Assembly: GCA_022478985.1 (NCBI GenBank)
Contig: JAKSZP010004201.1
Span: 60,280 to 124,279, forward strand
DNA from: Massospora cicadina
Taxonomy: Eukaryota > Entomophthoromycota > Entomophthoromycetes > Entomophthorales > Entomophthoraceae
Length of the DNA: 64,000 nucleotides
Direction of reading: 5' to 3'
The position numbers were made by a program, and so were the translations under genes. Numbering within the stretch: the first letter of the stretch is position 1; each line of letters starts with the position of its first letter. The notes beneath the pieces were generated by a model that did no database searches, was not told the origin of the DNA, and worked only from the letters and a program-made list of their open reading frames with translations. This document shows positions 54,001 to 64,000 of this stretch, piece by piece.

Positions 54001-57000
54001 TTCGAAACTTCCTACTACTATAATATGGAGGCAAGTCCCAGGCTTGCCTACTAAAGAGTTAGGGCTGGATTGATCGGCTCAAATATCATGTAAGAGGCTC
54101 TCAGGTATAGCTGCCTTCACCTGCTGACTATGGACAAGAAGTCATGCCAATATACTTATCTAGGGTGAACACTATATCTCCAAAGTTATAAGTCATTTTT
54201 GACACCCAGGTCCATATTAACGCCCCCTTCGAATACCTGCTTAAAATCTGAGGCCTAGACAGCTCATCCACCTAGGAGGTGCTAATCTTCCCAGGAACTG
54301 CAGATCCAGCTATGCTAGATCTATATCAGTGTTGTTAACTAATCTTATCATCAGACCCATGGTAGTAGGCCCAAATTTTCCTACTGCCTATGTCTGCCTC
54401 CTACAAGTGGAGGCTGTCAACGATGATTATAGTTTTGGAAGCCTAAGGGACTTTGGATTAGAGACGTCCACATCAGTAGCCCTGGTCAACACTAATATTG
54501 AAAAGGATCTCACTGAAGACCAACAGCGGGAAATTCAAGAATTATTGGAGGATTATTCAGACCTGTTTTTGGCATCAGCCTATGAATTTGGAAGAATATA
54601 CACGGTTCTACATCATGTGAAGACTGGGGACGCTCCCCCTTACAGTCCCGACCTTATTTAAAGATTAAGGTTGAAGAAGCCCAGGTGGCAGTGGATCTCA
54701 AACAACTACTCAAATCTGGACTTTTAGTGACTTTGCGCAGCCCTTAAGCCTCTCCCTCCTTCTGGTTTGGAAGAGGGATGGCAACCATTGGATGGTGATG
54801 GACTATTAATGGCTCAACTCCATCACCAAGAAGGACAGATATTTTTTGTCCCAAATTGACAACTCACTTTGACTGGTTTCCAGATCGCAGTACTTCTCCG
54901 AAATGGACTTTGTCAGTGGATATTGGCAAGTGGAGCTCACCCTCAAAGACTGAGAAAAGTGCACACTCATGGACAATGAAGGGCTATTCAAGCCCACGAG
55001 GATACCCCAATGCCTTTGTAACGTGCTAACCACTTTTTAATGTGACACGGATGAAATTTTTGGGGACTTGAAGCTTTCATGTGTCCTAATCTACCTTAAC
55101 AACATCACCATATTCTCATGAACTTTAATGGACACATAGAGCATCTCCAGGAAGTTTTTCAATCGTCTCCAGAAGGCTTCAAATAAAGCTCAAATCTTTT
55201 AAGTACTCCTTCTTCCAGTCAGAAATGGAGTTCCTGGGACAAAAGGTTTTGAAGGATGGCATCCAGCCCATACTGGATATAGTTGATGCCATAGAAAAGA
55301 TGTAGTGCCCTCAGAACTTAAGGGATATATAGGTAATCCTAGGCATGGTGGGCTATTATTGTCAGTTTATCCCTCAGTTTTCTGATCTAGCAGAACATCT
55401 ATTTTACATCCTGTAGAAGAACTTCCCTTTGAGTGTAGGCTATAACAAGAACATGACTTTAATGCGTTGAGGACCGCTCTCAGTACAAAACCCATTTTAG
55501 TCTGACCACGTTTTGACTGACCCTTCTTGTTATTTACAGATGAAAGTGATGTTTCTGTTGGGGCCATCCTAGCCCAGCATGATAGATCAGGTCAACCACC
55601 CAGAGGCCTACTTAAGCAAGAATCTGAGTAAGGATGAACGGAACTATAGTGTCAACAAGTGAGAATTCCTGGCTATCCTGCTAGCAAATAAACATTTTTG
55701 GCCCTATCTCTTTGGCACACACTTTACCATCATCACCAATAATGTCTTGCTCCGTTGGCTCCAGCAGATGAAGGACCTGGATGGCCGTTTAGCCAAATGG
55801 CCTTATGAATGCAGAGCTATAACTTTACCATTGTTCATTACATAGTTGCAATCCACCAAAATGCCAATGGCCTCTCTTGGATGATGGTGCTAGCTGTTTT
55901 GATCCCCAATAAAAACCAACTGTAAGATCTGATTGGTTGACCTGAGCATTGAATGTTGTATACTCCTGAGGTCCAAGCTGAGCTCTGAAAGATGAGATGA
56001 GACACTCAAATCAAGGATGGGCTGTTCTACAAGAGCGTCAATAAGAAATGGCTCCCTTTTTTCCGCCCTTCTTCCCAAACTGATGTTATCCTATAGGACC
56101 ATACTATTGTGGGACATTGGGAAGTTATGAATATCTCATGAATGGTTGAAGTCACGATGTTACTTTGGACTGAATGCTGGAGGCCATCTAAGAGGTCCTG
56201 GAGGCTGTATGACTTGCCAATCCCAAGACTGGGCCAGTCCTTGATATCAACACCCAGTAGTCGACCTGATGGGACCCTTTGATGTCGTTAGCATCAATTT
56301 GATTGGCCCTCTACCCACTGGGTTACATGGCCATAAAATATCCTCTTAGCTGTGGACCATCTAACCAAATGGGGCAAAGCAATTTTGATCCCCGCTACTA
56401 TTGCTTAAAGCCACAGCTCTTTTTCTTATTTGATCTGTTTTCACCCAGCATGGATGCCCATAAACTTTACCTTTTAACATTGGGTTAAATTTTACCTCGC
56501 AGGCAATCTAACAACTTAATTTGCTTTTTGGTACTAGCCAAAGTTTTGCTGCCCCTCAATAGCCCATCCACTAATGTGGTGGTGGAATGCGCTAACAGAA
56601 CCCTTGTCTCTAATTTATGGAAGATGGCTACCTCTGACCTCGCTCACTGGAATCATTATTTACCCAGTGCTTTGCTTGCTTACAGAATAAGCTACTATCA
56701 AGTCATTAGTATGTCCCCTTTGAAGTTCTATAAGGGCTTGCTCTCCAGTTACCATGTAGTGTTCAGCCACTGCTCAATACCTCCATACCTGATACTCTGA
56801 TTTAGCTATAAGGGCCTTAGCCAATGAATTTGTCTGCCTTTAAGCTTAGCTATGCAAGGCATTATAACCACTGGAAGGGAGACATCCCAATTTAATGTTA
56901 GCTAGTCCTCCTTAACCATTTTTTAATTATTTTACCTAATTATCTTTTATCACCCTTAACCTGGAGGTTGACAAATTAGCTCAACGTTCTATGGTCTGGA

Positions 57001-57112
57001 CCTTGTAAGGTCATTCATAATGTAAATTTCAAGAACTCAATTGCTGACGTCAATCAAGAGACAGTGGTGAATCAAAAGTATGGCCGGTTTCTCCAGCCTT
57101 ATACTCCCCTCT
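54001..57112 (+). pseudogene. Gypsy-F RT, RNase H and integrase
   Basis: Linker at 54329-54600 (YSFGSLRDFGLETSTSVALV). RT: MVMDY and LNSITKKDRYFLSQIDNSL at about 54790-54870, SEMDFVSGYWQVELTLKD at about 54897, IPQCLCNVLTTF, and LIYLNNITIF at about 55090 (YLDD changed to YLNN). RNase H at about 55530-55900: FTDESDVSVGAILAQ, KDERNYSVNK, FTIITNNVLLRWLQQMKD. Integrase at about 55990-57112: the core has WPSTHWVTWP-like debris at 56310 and the NSPSTNVVVECANRTLVSNL block at about 56560. The C-terminal GPY/F region reads VLWSGPCKVIHNVNF, then YGRFLQPYTPL. Dead by many stops. Confidence 0.82.
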
Positions 57113-57130
57113 GATAGGATCTTGGGGCGT

Positions 57131-57596
57131 TGTAAGGATTTGAGATGATGAGCAGGCCAAAATCCCTGTCCTGAATGAGCCTTGACAGAATGACTCTCAA
57201 AGCAGCACAAATGGAACCTTATCCTGAAGGAATCAAAACTAGATTTGATCAGGAATCATCATGCATATGAGAATCAATGGTATCACCTTCAGGAATCTTG
57301 TCCCCACTTCCTGAATTATGAGAGGTGCTTCCCCCACCGCTGCAGTCATGAGGATGATGTTGTGCAAAGAGGGAGTCATCCTAGTGGTCAATCCAGAAGG
57401 AAGTAAATGATCCTGATCCTATGGGGCCACAAAGGTCCCTGAGGCGCCATGTCCCCATGTGCCCTAAAGATAATTCGCCTTCTAACCCAAAAAAGTAGTC
57501 TATACTCTCTCCATATTTTTATTTTTTGACCTCTCCACTAATTTTTAGCTTTGATCTTATTCACAAACTTTGGCAACAGTCAAGAGAACTATTACA
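57131..57596 (+). repeat. Gypsy-F 3' LTR
   Basis: 466 bp, TGTAAGGATTTGAG to CTATTACA. Pairs with 51035-51490 and with the Gypsy-A LTR. Confidence 0.82.
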
Positions 57597-58239
57597 CCAA
57601 GAATGACATCATCCTGAGCACTTAAAAATTCTTAGGTTAACTGAATCTATAAAAGTGGGTCATCTAATTCCATTTACGTCAAGTAAGTTTCCCACACTTC
57701 TGCCAGTTTGGATTTTAACTCTGTCCATTCTGGAGGATAGGAATGATTTACTTGTTCTATTATGACCTCATCCATGACACCTAGCAGCTTCCATTGTTAA
57801 TAGATTTTTCCACTACTTAAATTGGTGATCTAATCATGAGAGCACTGGATGATGAAATCATCAGACACAAGTGCTTGACACCCAAGGAATTGTTATGACC
57901 ACTACAAAGGAGACTCATAATCCATTGCTCATTTACAAGCCCTTCCCATCTACAAAATTAGAGGTTTTCTTATATTTTATCATCCTAACCTGTTAAAAAG
58001 TTCAACAAGCTTAACTTCTCTTTGTTGGGCACACATTGTATACTATATAGGGCGGATTATGAGTATTACATTACAGATGCCATCCAGGGCACTTTGGTTA
58101 ATAGATTTTTGCTAAATTCCTTCAGGCCTATGTCCCCTTTCAACAGGATCTTGAAGGGGAACTGTAAAGGTTTGTAATGTTGTACTTTAGGAACCTGTTA
58201 GGAATAAAATTATGACAATCTGAACATCCTCCAATGGAA
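57597..58239. other. Unassigned stretch between Gypsy-F and LINE-3
   Basis: Plus-strand reading is open only in short pieces (LDDEIIRHKCLTPKELL at about 57846). It may be earlier LINE-3 sequence or part of an unrecognised repeat. Nothing firm. Confidence 0.4.
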
Positions 58240-59400
58240 TTGAGCCTCACTGAAACAAATAATTCTATTCACTTGTTAAATAAATGCTCAAATGGGCAGA
58301 ACCAATAAAAGAGATATAGGAATAGTTTTGAGATATAATTCCAAATGGTCCACTAATTGATGACCTAGATGAAAATCTATACCAATCCCAGAATTGCAAA
58401 TCAAAGCACCAGAACGATGATATCATGACAATCCAGATGACAAAATAAGAAGAGAATCTCTGCTTAATCCCTATACTGGATGAAAAGTGATGATTTTGAT
58501 TGGATAGGGCCCAGATGCTCACTACGCCACAAGTCTTTTACACATCTTATAAAAATTAAAAAATTTTAACATGTTAATTTTTTTCCAAAATATTTTCCTA
58601 TCTTTTAATTCATTTATATCTTTTATGTTCTTTTGCATTTTTCAACAATAGCATTACTTGCATGTACAATGTAATTCCCATTAGCAGAAACCTTTCAATG
58701 AAAAAGGACTTTCAATTACCCTTCATTAGCCATTTTGTAACTAAGTGCCATCCTGAAAGAAACTAGAACTTCTAACAGGACATCTTCAGGCAACCAGATA
58801 ATCAACACTTTGGCCTATAAAACCTTGTATCCAATAGCCTGGAAAGAGCATATCTGCCACTATAACCTATTGAATGTTTATAATACAAACTATATTCATC
58901 AGAATTTCAGTACTAGACCTGGTTCTAAAATGGCACCAATCTCACCTAAATATTGTGTACTACATGGACATCCACTATGTCCCCTACTATAAACATGGCT
59001 TTTAACTCAGTACTTTGGTCAGTGAAAGTATGTCTGTAAGGCATTGCAGTGTGTGAGTAGCCAACAATCAAGGCCTTAGCATACATGAATAACACAGACA
59101 TTGGGTTATCAATTACAAAGGACTTGTTAACACTAAATATAATAATCTTTTTTATACATGTGGACCATAAGCGCAAGGTCCAACAAATTGTGAAATGGAA
59201 AGATCACTTTTTTCTGGCGCATAATTTACCCAACTGACCTAGAGAGGGAATAGGCTCAAACTTTGGGGCACCAACTTCAAGACCCAACCTTTCCACCACC
59301 ACTCAGCCAGAAATGGAACGTATGATGGGTAGTATTGGGCCATTGGATATACGTTGCCATGGCTTCCCCAAGGAATAATGATGTCACAATAAAATCAAAG
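58240..59400 (+). pseudogene. LINE-3, reverse transcriptase relic
   Basis: Positions 58260-58800 align as DNA with LINE-2 (18390-18955), for example TTCTTACACATCTTATAA against TTTTACACATCTTATAA and the AGGCAACCA block. Downstream, about 58960-59000 reads VLHGHPLCPLL where RQGDPLSPLL is usual. At 59070-59130 comes KALAYMNNTDIGLSITKDLL, the RT catalytic loop with the usual YADD changed to YMNN. The tail has WKDHFFLAHNL and MGSIGPLDIRCHGFPKE. Stops in all frames. No endonuclease or ORF1 found to its left, so it may be 5' truncated, as LINEs often are. Confidence 0.62.
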
Positions 59401-60959
59401 TAGATTAAATAAAAATAAGATTATTTTAAGAAGCGTATAAGATAAGGAAAATGAGAATTAATGTGCTAAGGCATCATCAGGAACAAAAAGAGGATATTAA
59501 TCATGACAACATAAAATAATCAATTCTCTTGAGGAGTTTAAAACCAACAGTAAAACTAATAAAGTTTTTTTATATAAAAATACCTGAAATTGGCAGATTT
59601 AGTGACAAATCAATAAGCCATCAAGTATATCTAATCTGGATATTATATAACTAAATTGTTTTATCAGTAACCAAAGTATTAATTCATCTGTTAGTTCAGT
59701 CAAATTGTTAAGAAAATTTAAATTAAATTTAGCTGACTTGGAGAAATGCATATATCATTGTAAAAAAAGTGACCCAGTCAAGCCTGAATCTATCTAAACA
59801 AAAAACCTAAAATAATCTGGGCATCATCTGGCGCAGCGCCATAAGGCGACCTAGTGGAACACTTTGGTTTTATCATGACCTTCTAACGGTTAGGATCTGG
59901 AAGTTATTGAAGATGCATTTGACAAGAAGTATATATATAACTGTCACCATCAAATGGAGGAATACAGGACATATGAAAGAATCATGGTTGCAGACATCTT
60001 CCTTCTCTTAAATAATGTGATACCCATCCAGATCATTCTATTTTATATAGGTTTCACAAATTCATGAAATCTATATTGCAATTATAGTTAGGATAAATAT
60101 GACATTAGATTAAACCTTCTCCACAGACAAAGACTGTATAATAGACTATGCTTTATTAGGTTTGTCAAGCATCAAACCCTAATTTTACATAAATATATAA
60201 GCAGGGTGATAACTCCTACTACTGCCATTAGTCACTAGTCCCATATAACACAGATCAATTTGTCTTAAGACCTTGGAATTATATACCTATGGCAAAAACC
60301 CACCTTTTGTAATTGGCATCCAGTACTAAATTGTAGCTCATACTTGGCATAAAGCGCCTTTTTAGCAACCATGATGATTTTCTGAAGAGAGAATAGGCTG
60401 TTCCCAATAACTAGCATAAGGGATACATTTTATATGCTTGTGACTACTTTATGTTCTGAAATGCAGATGTATATGTATCATAGTGGATAATAACCATAAA
60501 AGAGAGATGCCTTAGTTTAAACTGGCCTACTGGATTAAAACAATCAACCTTCAATAAAACAATTTAAAGAAAGATATTGTCATGATACATACTGTTAATA
60601 GTAATACTGGCATGGAACTCAGGGTGAGTGACCACCCAGAACAACAGCCAGAATACCTTGAGTACAGTCATCTATGTTGCTATATGAAACAGAATTAAAG
60701 AAACCGTGAGCACCAGCCAATTTATTTTAAAATTGGCAATCTCATTTTATAAAATGTCAAGTAGAATGCTAAGATTTGCAAATAAAATTTTATTCTTTTT
60801 ATGAATTGTTTTTTGGAACTCTTAAAGGGGAAAAGGTAGAAAATGGAGTTACAATGGAACCTGTCAGGGTCCATGGATTTATTAGCTTACAAAATAAATC
60901 AAGTTTGAATGATTTCACTCACAATTGTGAATAAGTTTGCAATTTGATTACATCAGATT
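59401..60959. other. AT-rich stretch between LINE-3 and LINE-1
   Basis: May contain the unreadable C-terminal tail of LINE-3. A GGCGCAGCGCCATAAGGCG palindrome-like patch at about 59831 stands out in AT-rich surroundings. No gene supported. Confidence 0.4.
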
Positions 60960-61089
60960 AGGGGAGGATACCCTAGTGGTAAAATAGGGGCCTCTAACTT
61001 TTCTTTCTCGTTGCAATCACTATTGCAACCTATTCAATTCAAGACTGAATCTAGTTTGATAATCTCTCAGAGGAGATTAGTCTGCGCCC

Positions 61090-62503
61090 ATGTCAGGGAG
61101 CAGTTGGGCAAGCAAGGTAAGAGGAGCAGGCGGAAGGCCCGCGGCCTCCAACGTTCAAAAATGCCCCAGAGAATCTGGCAGAATTGACAAAAATACTAAG
61201 AAACTGGCAGTCACTATTTCCCTGGAGATACTCGCATGGCAAGCACGATGCAACCAGTACATCAACACGCCACACTCCCAACCACTTTCATTATGGAATT
61301 CGGAGTCCGCATGTTTCTGGACATCCAAAAAATGGCCTTATGGGAAAAATTTTGTGAAGATGTGCACACAATTTTCCTGACAGCGGTGTACGTTGCACCT
61401 CACTCCATGTCACGCGGTTGGCTGGACCTAGGTTTTGAAAGCAAAACGGCAGCAGACGAGGCTGCAGTGGTGCGCATAGTGGTCAACCTCCCCAAAGGGC
61501 AATGGGTCATCAAAACTAAATGCACCAGATGGACAAAATCAAACCAAATTTTCCTCACATTTGACTTTTTGCCTACTACGGTAAAACGTGACAATTTGGA
61601 ACAACACCTGAAAGATGGTCTCGCCATATATGGCAAAATACAATCTTTTGAAATGCAATGCTTCACGCTGATGCCACACCTGTGCACCGGCAAAGCCATC
61701 GCAGTTCTGACCCCAACTGAGGAGATTGCAAAGGACCTAACCCAGATCCTGCACTCCACTTTTATTGATATTGCAGGGCATACCACCCACCTATTCTGGG
61801 TGACCGTGGACAGCGTGCCCCCCATTTGCACCCAATGTGATGCGTTCAGCCATAAGGCACATGCATGCCCCATCAAGGAGGGCGTCACATTCCAAGAGCA
61901 CCCCTCAGCGGCCATGGCCAGCGGAGAGGCGCACTACAAACCAACCGCAAGCACCAAGGAGGCCTTCCCATGGGGAGCACAAGGCTGCTACCTACTGGTA
62001 AAGCCTATCTCCCCACAAGAGCGGAAGAAGGCCAAGCAGGCCCATAGGGCCATGGCCAAGGAAGCGGCCAAAGCCACCACTGCTATCCCACACTCACAAC
62101 GCCAGGAGGACATGGAGACCTTCGCAGTGGAAGCAACTCGGGAATCCATCAACCAATCAGATTGGGAAGCCCATGCTGAGTGGGCCACTCAATCTGAGGA
62201 TCTGATGGGAGATTTGATCTCACCCAATCGTTGCACCCAAGCTCCAGTTGAAACTGACTTGGGACCCATCCCAACTGAAAAAAAAATTTTGACCTGCTCA
62301 ATGGTGCACCAAACTCACCTGCACCGCAAAAAATTCGTCCGACGTCAGGAAAACAAAAAGTGGAGGCTAAAGCCAATGTGACTATTTCCGCAAAAATCAA
62401 CAAAAACTCCGATAGTGTTGCTGCTAACACCCATGCTGCTGTGAAGGCCCGCGGGGATCTAGAAGAGGATGGTGGGCCCGGGTGCCCACCCCCTCACACC
62501 TAA
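61090..62503 (+). pseudogene. LINE-1 ORF1, RNA-binding protein with CCHC knuckle
   Basis: Main open frame 61236-62381 (381 codons). An upstream open frame (61090-61380, MSGSSWASKVRGAGG) probably supplies the original N-terminus through a frameshift. Residues about 1-190 of the main frame form a mixed domain (WVIKTKCTRWTKSNQIFLTF, FDFLPTTVKRDNLEQHLKDG). The knuckle CTQCDAFSHKAHAC is at residues 198-211 (Cys198, Cys201, His206, Cys211). The C-terminal half is Ala/Lys/Glu/Thr-rich and probably disordered. After a run of nine A's at about 62279, the frame that stays open is a different one, ending PGCPPPHT-stop at about 62503 just before ORF2. So at least two frame changes. The protein would coat the element RNA. 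Confidence 0.78.
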
Positions 62504-62509
62504 GGTGCA

Positions 62510-64000
62510 ATGGGGGAAACCTTCACTCTAGGGATGTTGAATATCGCTGGACTCAAGGCCTCCCCATCCCAGGCTAGGAAACTGAGTTTTTTACAACACA
62601 ATTTACCTGTGGATATCCTGGCCATCCAGGAGTCCCACTGTCCACGAGGTTCCGAGGAAGCTTGGAAAACATTGCTCCTCCCATCCCTATCCTTTTGGTT
62701 GATGCACTGTGGGTTGCTAATTCGGAAAAATAATTTTTTTCAAATTTTTATCCTCAGAAACATTCCTAAATGGCCGAGTGCTTGTTGTCACCTTCTTGTG
62801 GGATGACGTAGCACATGCAATCATCAACATCTATGCCCCAAATGGTGCACGCGAGCGTCAGTAATTTTTCTTGTCAGTCAAATCCCTCCCACTACCCCCA
62901 GACTCCTTCCTAGTTGGCGACATGAACTGTTGGCTAAACACACCAATGGACCAGTGGCCTTCCTTACCCCATGCCCCCCAAGGTCACGTAGAACTACGCG
63001 TTCTAAAGGCCACCCTCAGGCTAATGGATGCGCTGCCACGACATGCCCCACTGCTCAAAAACATGATGCGTCCCCACATCCACAACGGCCAATTAAGGTC
63101 CATGACCCGCATCAACCTTATTCTAATGCCAGCGAAATTCCAACCCCACATCTCCCACTTCAAGACAACAAAATTGGAATTCTCCGACCATTGACTGGTC
63201 TTGCTAACCTACCACCTACCTGTCACAGCTGCTAAGGCCCCACATTGGTACAAAATCCGCCCCCCCCCCGAGCTCAGGTTGCCAGGATTTTCCACGTGGG
63301 TAGAAGAGGCAACTTTGGCAAAAAAGTTTGTTGCACCATTTTGCGCGGACCCCATTTCCACATGGGTAACTTTCAAAGATGACACCATCCGCCACTCTCA
63401 CCATCTCTCCTCCAGACGCTCACGAGCCACATCAGCAGTTATCTTGCACGCTCTGGCAGAATTGGCACACTTGGAGTCCAACATCCCAGTTACAGGATAC
63501 AGCTCTGCTTGGGGACAGAAGTGGGCGGAGGCAGCTGCCCACCTCAATGCACTCAAAAGACAACACAAACATCGGGTTTGTGTTCAGTACAGGGCCACAT
63601 GCATCACAAAAGGCGACAAGTGCACTGCACATTTCTTTAAAAAAAATTGTACTACGCCAGAGCATGGCCTGCACACAGGTGCGAAGATTGGATAATTCCA
63701 TTGCAGATACACCGGCTGAAGTGGCAATTGAAATGCAACAGTATTACTCCAAGTTGTACCAATCTGACCCAATTCAGCTGGCAGAAGTGACGGAATTTCT
63801 CGACTGAGCCCACATCTGCTCCTTTTTTTGATACCCAGAAATAATGAATTTGATTACTCCAAAAGAATTATGGACAGCCATTCGCGGTGCACCAAACCAA
63901 AAATGCCCAGGCCCAGATGGCATTCCAAATGAGTTCTACAAAAAATTTCTCAATTATATATATCCCCATTGCTGCTAGCCTCACTTAACCAAAGCCTGAT
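62510..64000 (+). pseudogene. LINE-1 ORF2, endonuclease and reverse transcriptase (start)
   Basis: Starts ATG 62510. Endonuclease: GMLNIAGLKASPSQARKL (Asn), VDILAIQESHCPRG (Gln-Glu), a frame change at about 62720, INIYAPNGARERQ, SFLVGDMNCWLNTPMDQWP at about 62907 (Asp-x-Asn), SMTRINLILMPAKF with Asn in place of the usual Asp, and LEFSDH at about 63180 (Asp-His). A TGA follows directly. The linker at 63201-63695 is open (KAPHWYKIRPPPELRLPGFS), then a frame change and IEMQQYYSKLYQSDP. The RT N-terminus at 63907 reads PGPDGIPNEFYKKF. Cut by the window edge. About four lesions. Confidence 0.82.

Larger units (their letters stand above)
51035..57596 (+). mobile_element. Gypsy-F, full-length decayed element of the A/H family
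   Basis: LTRs at 51035-51490 and 57131-57596, PBS at 51502, then gag, protease, RT, RNase H and integrase on the plus strand. LTRs are clearly alike but with many differences (I estimate 75-80% by eye). No clear target site duplication. Same family as Gypsy-A (minus strand) and the Gypsy-H fragment. Confidence 0.88.
60960..64000 (+). mobile_element. LINE-1, non-LTR retrotransposon running off the right edge
   Basis: Two-ORF element: ORF1 with a zinc knuckle (61090-62503) and ORF2 with an APE-type endonuclease and the start of RT (62510 to the edge). Stop of ORF1 and start of ORF2 are 6 bp apart. It is clearly more GC-rich than the DNA on its left and has longer open stretches than any other element here, suggesting it is younger. 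The 5' part (60960-61089) is a putative leader with a tRNA-like start. Family placement (Tad-like or another fungal LINE group) cannot be decided without the full RT. Confidence 0.85.

Noticed and set aside
61400..61915. 171-codon ORF on the minus strand
   Set aside because: Exact antisense of LINE-1 ORF1, which has a zinc knuckle and correct element context; the minus frame has no recognisable domain.
1..64000. Host protein-coding genes with introns
   Set aside because: I looked for conserved non-transposon protein motifs on both strands and found none that I could support; weak exons could still be missed.

Overview
This 64 kb window looks like a eukaryotic repeat graveyard, most likely from a filamentous fungus with a large, AT-rich, transposon-filled genome. 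The fungal assignment is an inference from the mix of element types; no rRNA, tRNA or conserved host gene was found that would fix it. Almost every recognisable coding signal belongs to a Ty3/Gypsy LTR retrotransposon or to a LINE-type non-LTR element. Nearly all copies carry stops and frameshifts. I found no convincing host gene, CRISPR array or bacterial-style operon.

Layout, left to right. Gypsy-A (minus strand, 1-5802) runs off the left edge and has broken Gypsy-G (plus, 5803-11938), which itself abuts an unidentified dispersed ORF family called K here (11945-12480). From 12.5 to 19 kb the DNA is AT-rich and hides a decayed LINE (LINE-2, plus) with a tRNA-like SINE head inside it (15780-15916, minus). 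A gag fragment of the A/F family (Gypsy-H, 18960-20519) follows.

The centre (20520-49412) is a nested stack. The oldest layer is Gypsy-E (minus), with LTRs at 20520-21398 and 48551-49412. Its integrase C-terminal coding region was hit twice, at sites 4 bp apart: by Gypsy-B (minus, 21823-37252, possible duplication atgat/atgag) and by Gypsy-D (plus, 37267-43130, possible duplication ttatg/ttatt). Gypsy-B's left LTR was in turn split by Gypsy-C (plus, 22353-28142, duplication cagat/cggat). LTR divergence agrees with this order: E is worst, then B, C (about 92% identical over the part compared by eye) and D (about 97%).

The right side holds a second K copy (49985-50350, minus), Gypsy-F (plus, 51035-57596, same family as A and H), a LINE reverse transcriptase relic (LINE-3, 58240-59400) and the best preserved LINE (LINE-1, 60960 to the right edge), with a CCHC-type ORF1 and an endonuclease/RT ORF2.

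The most interesting signals are: (1) an ORF wholly inside the Gypsy-C LTR that contains a 75-bp (25-codon) tandem repeat, differing by one unit between the two LTRs, in a nef/sag-like position; (2) a 1.78 kb block between pol and the 3' LTR of Gypsy-B, absent from the other families, with an antisense ORF; (3) two insertions 4 bp apart in one integrase gene; (4) a Gly-Pro-rich, collagen-like block in the Gag of A, F and H; (5) one primer binding site shared by families with unrelated LTRs, for a tRNA I cannot name. Element boundaries rest on LTR ends (TG...CA), primer binding sites, polypurine tracts and repeat comparison by eye.
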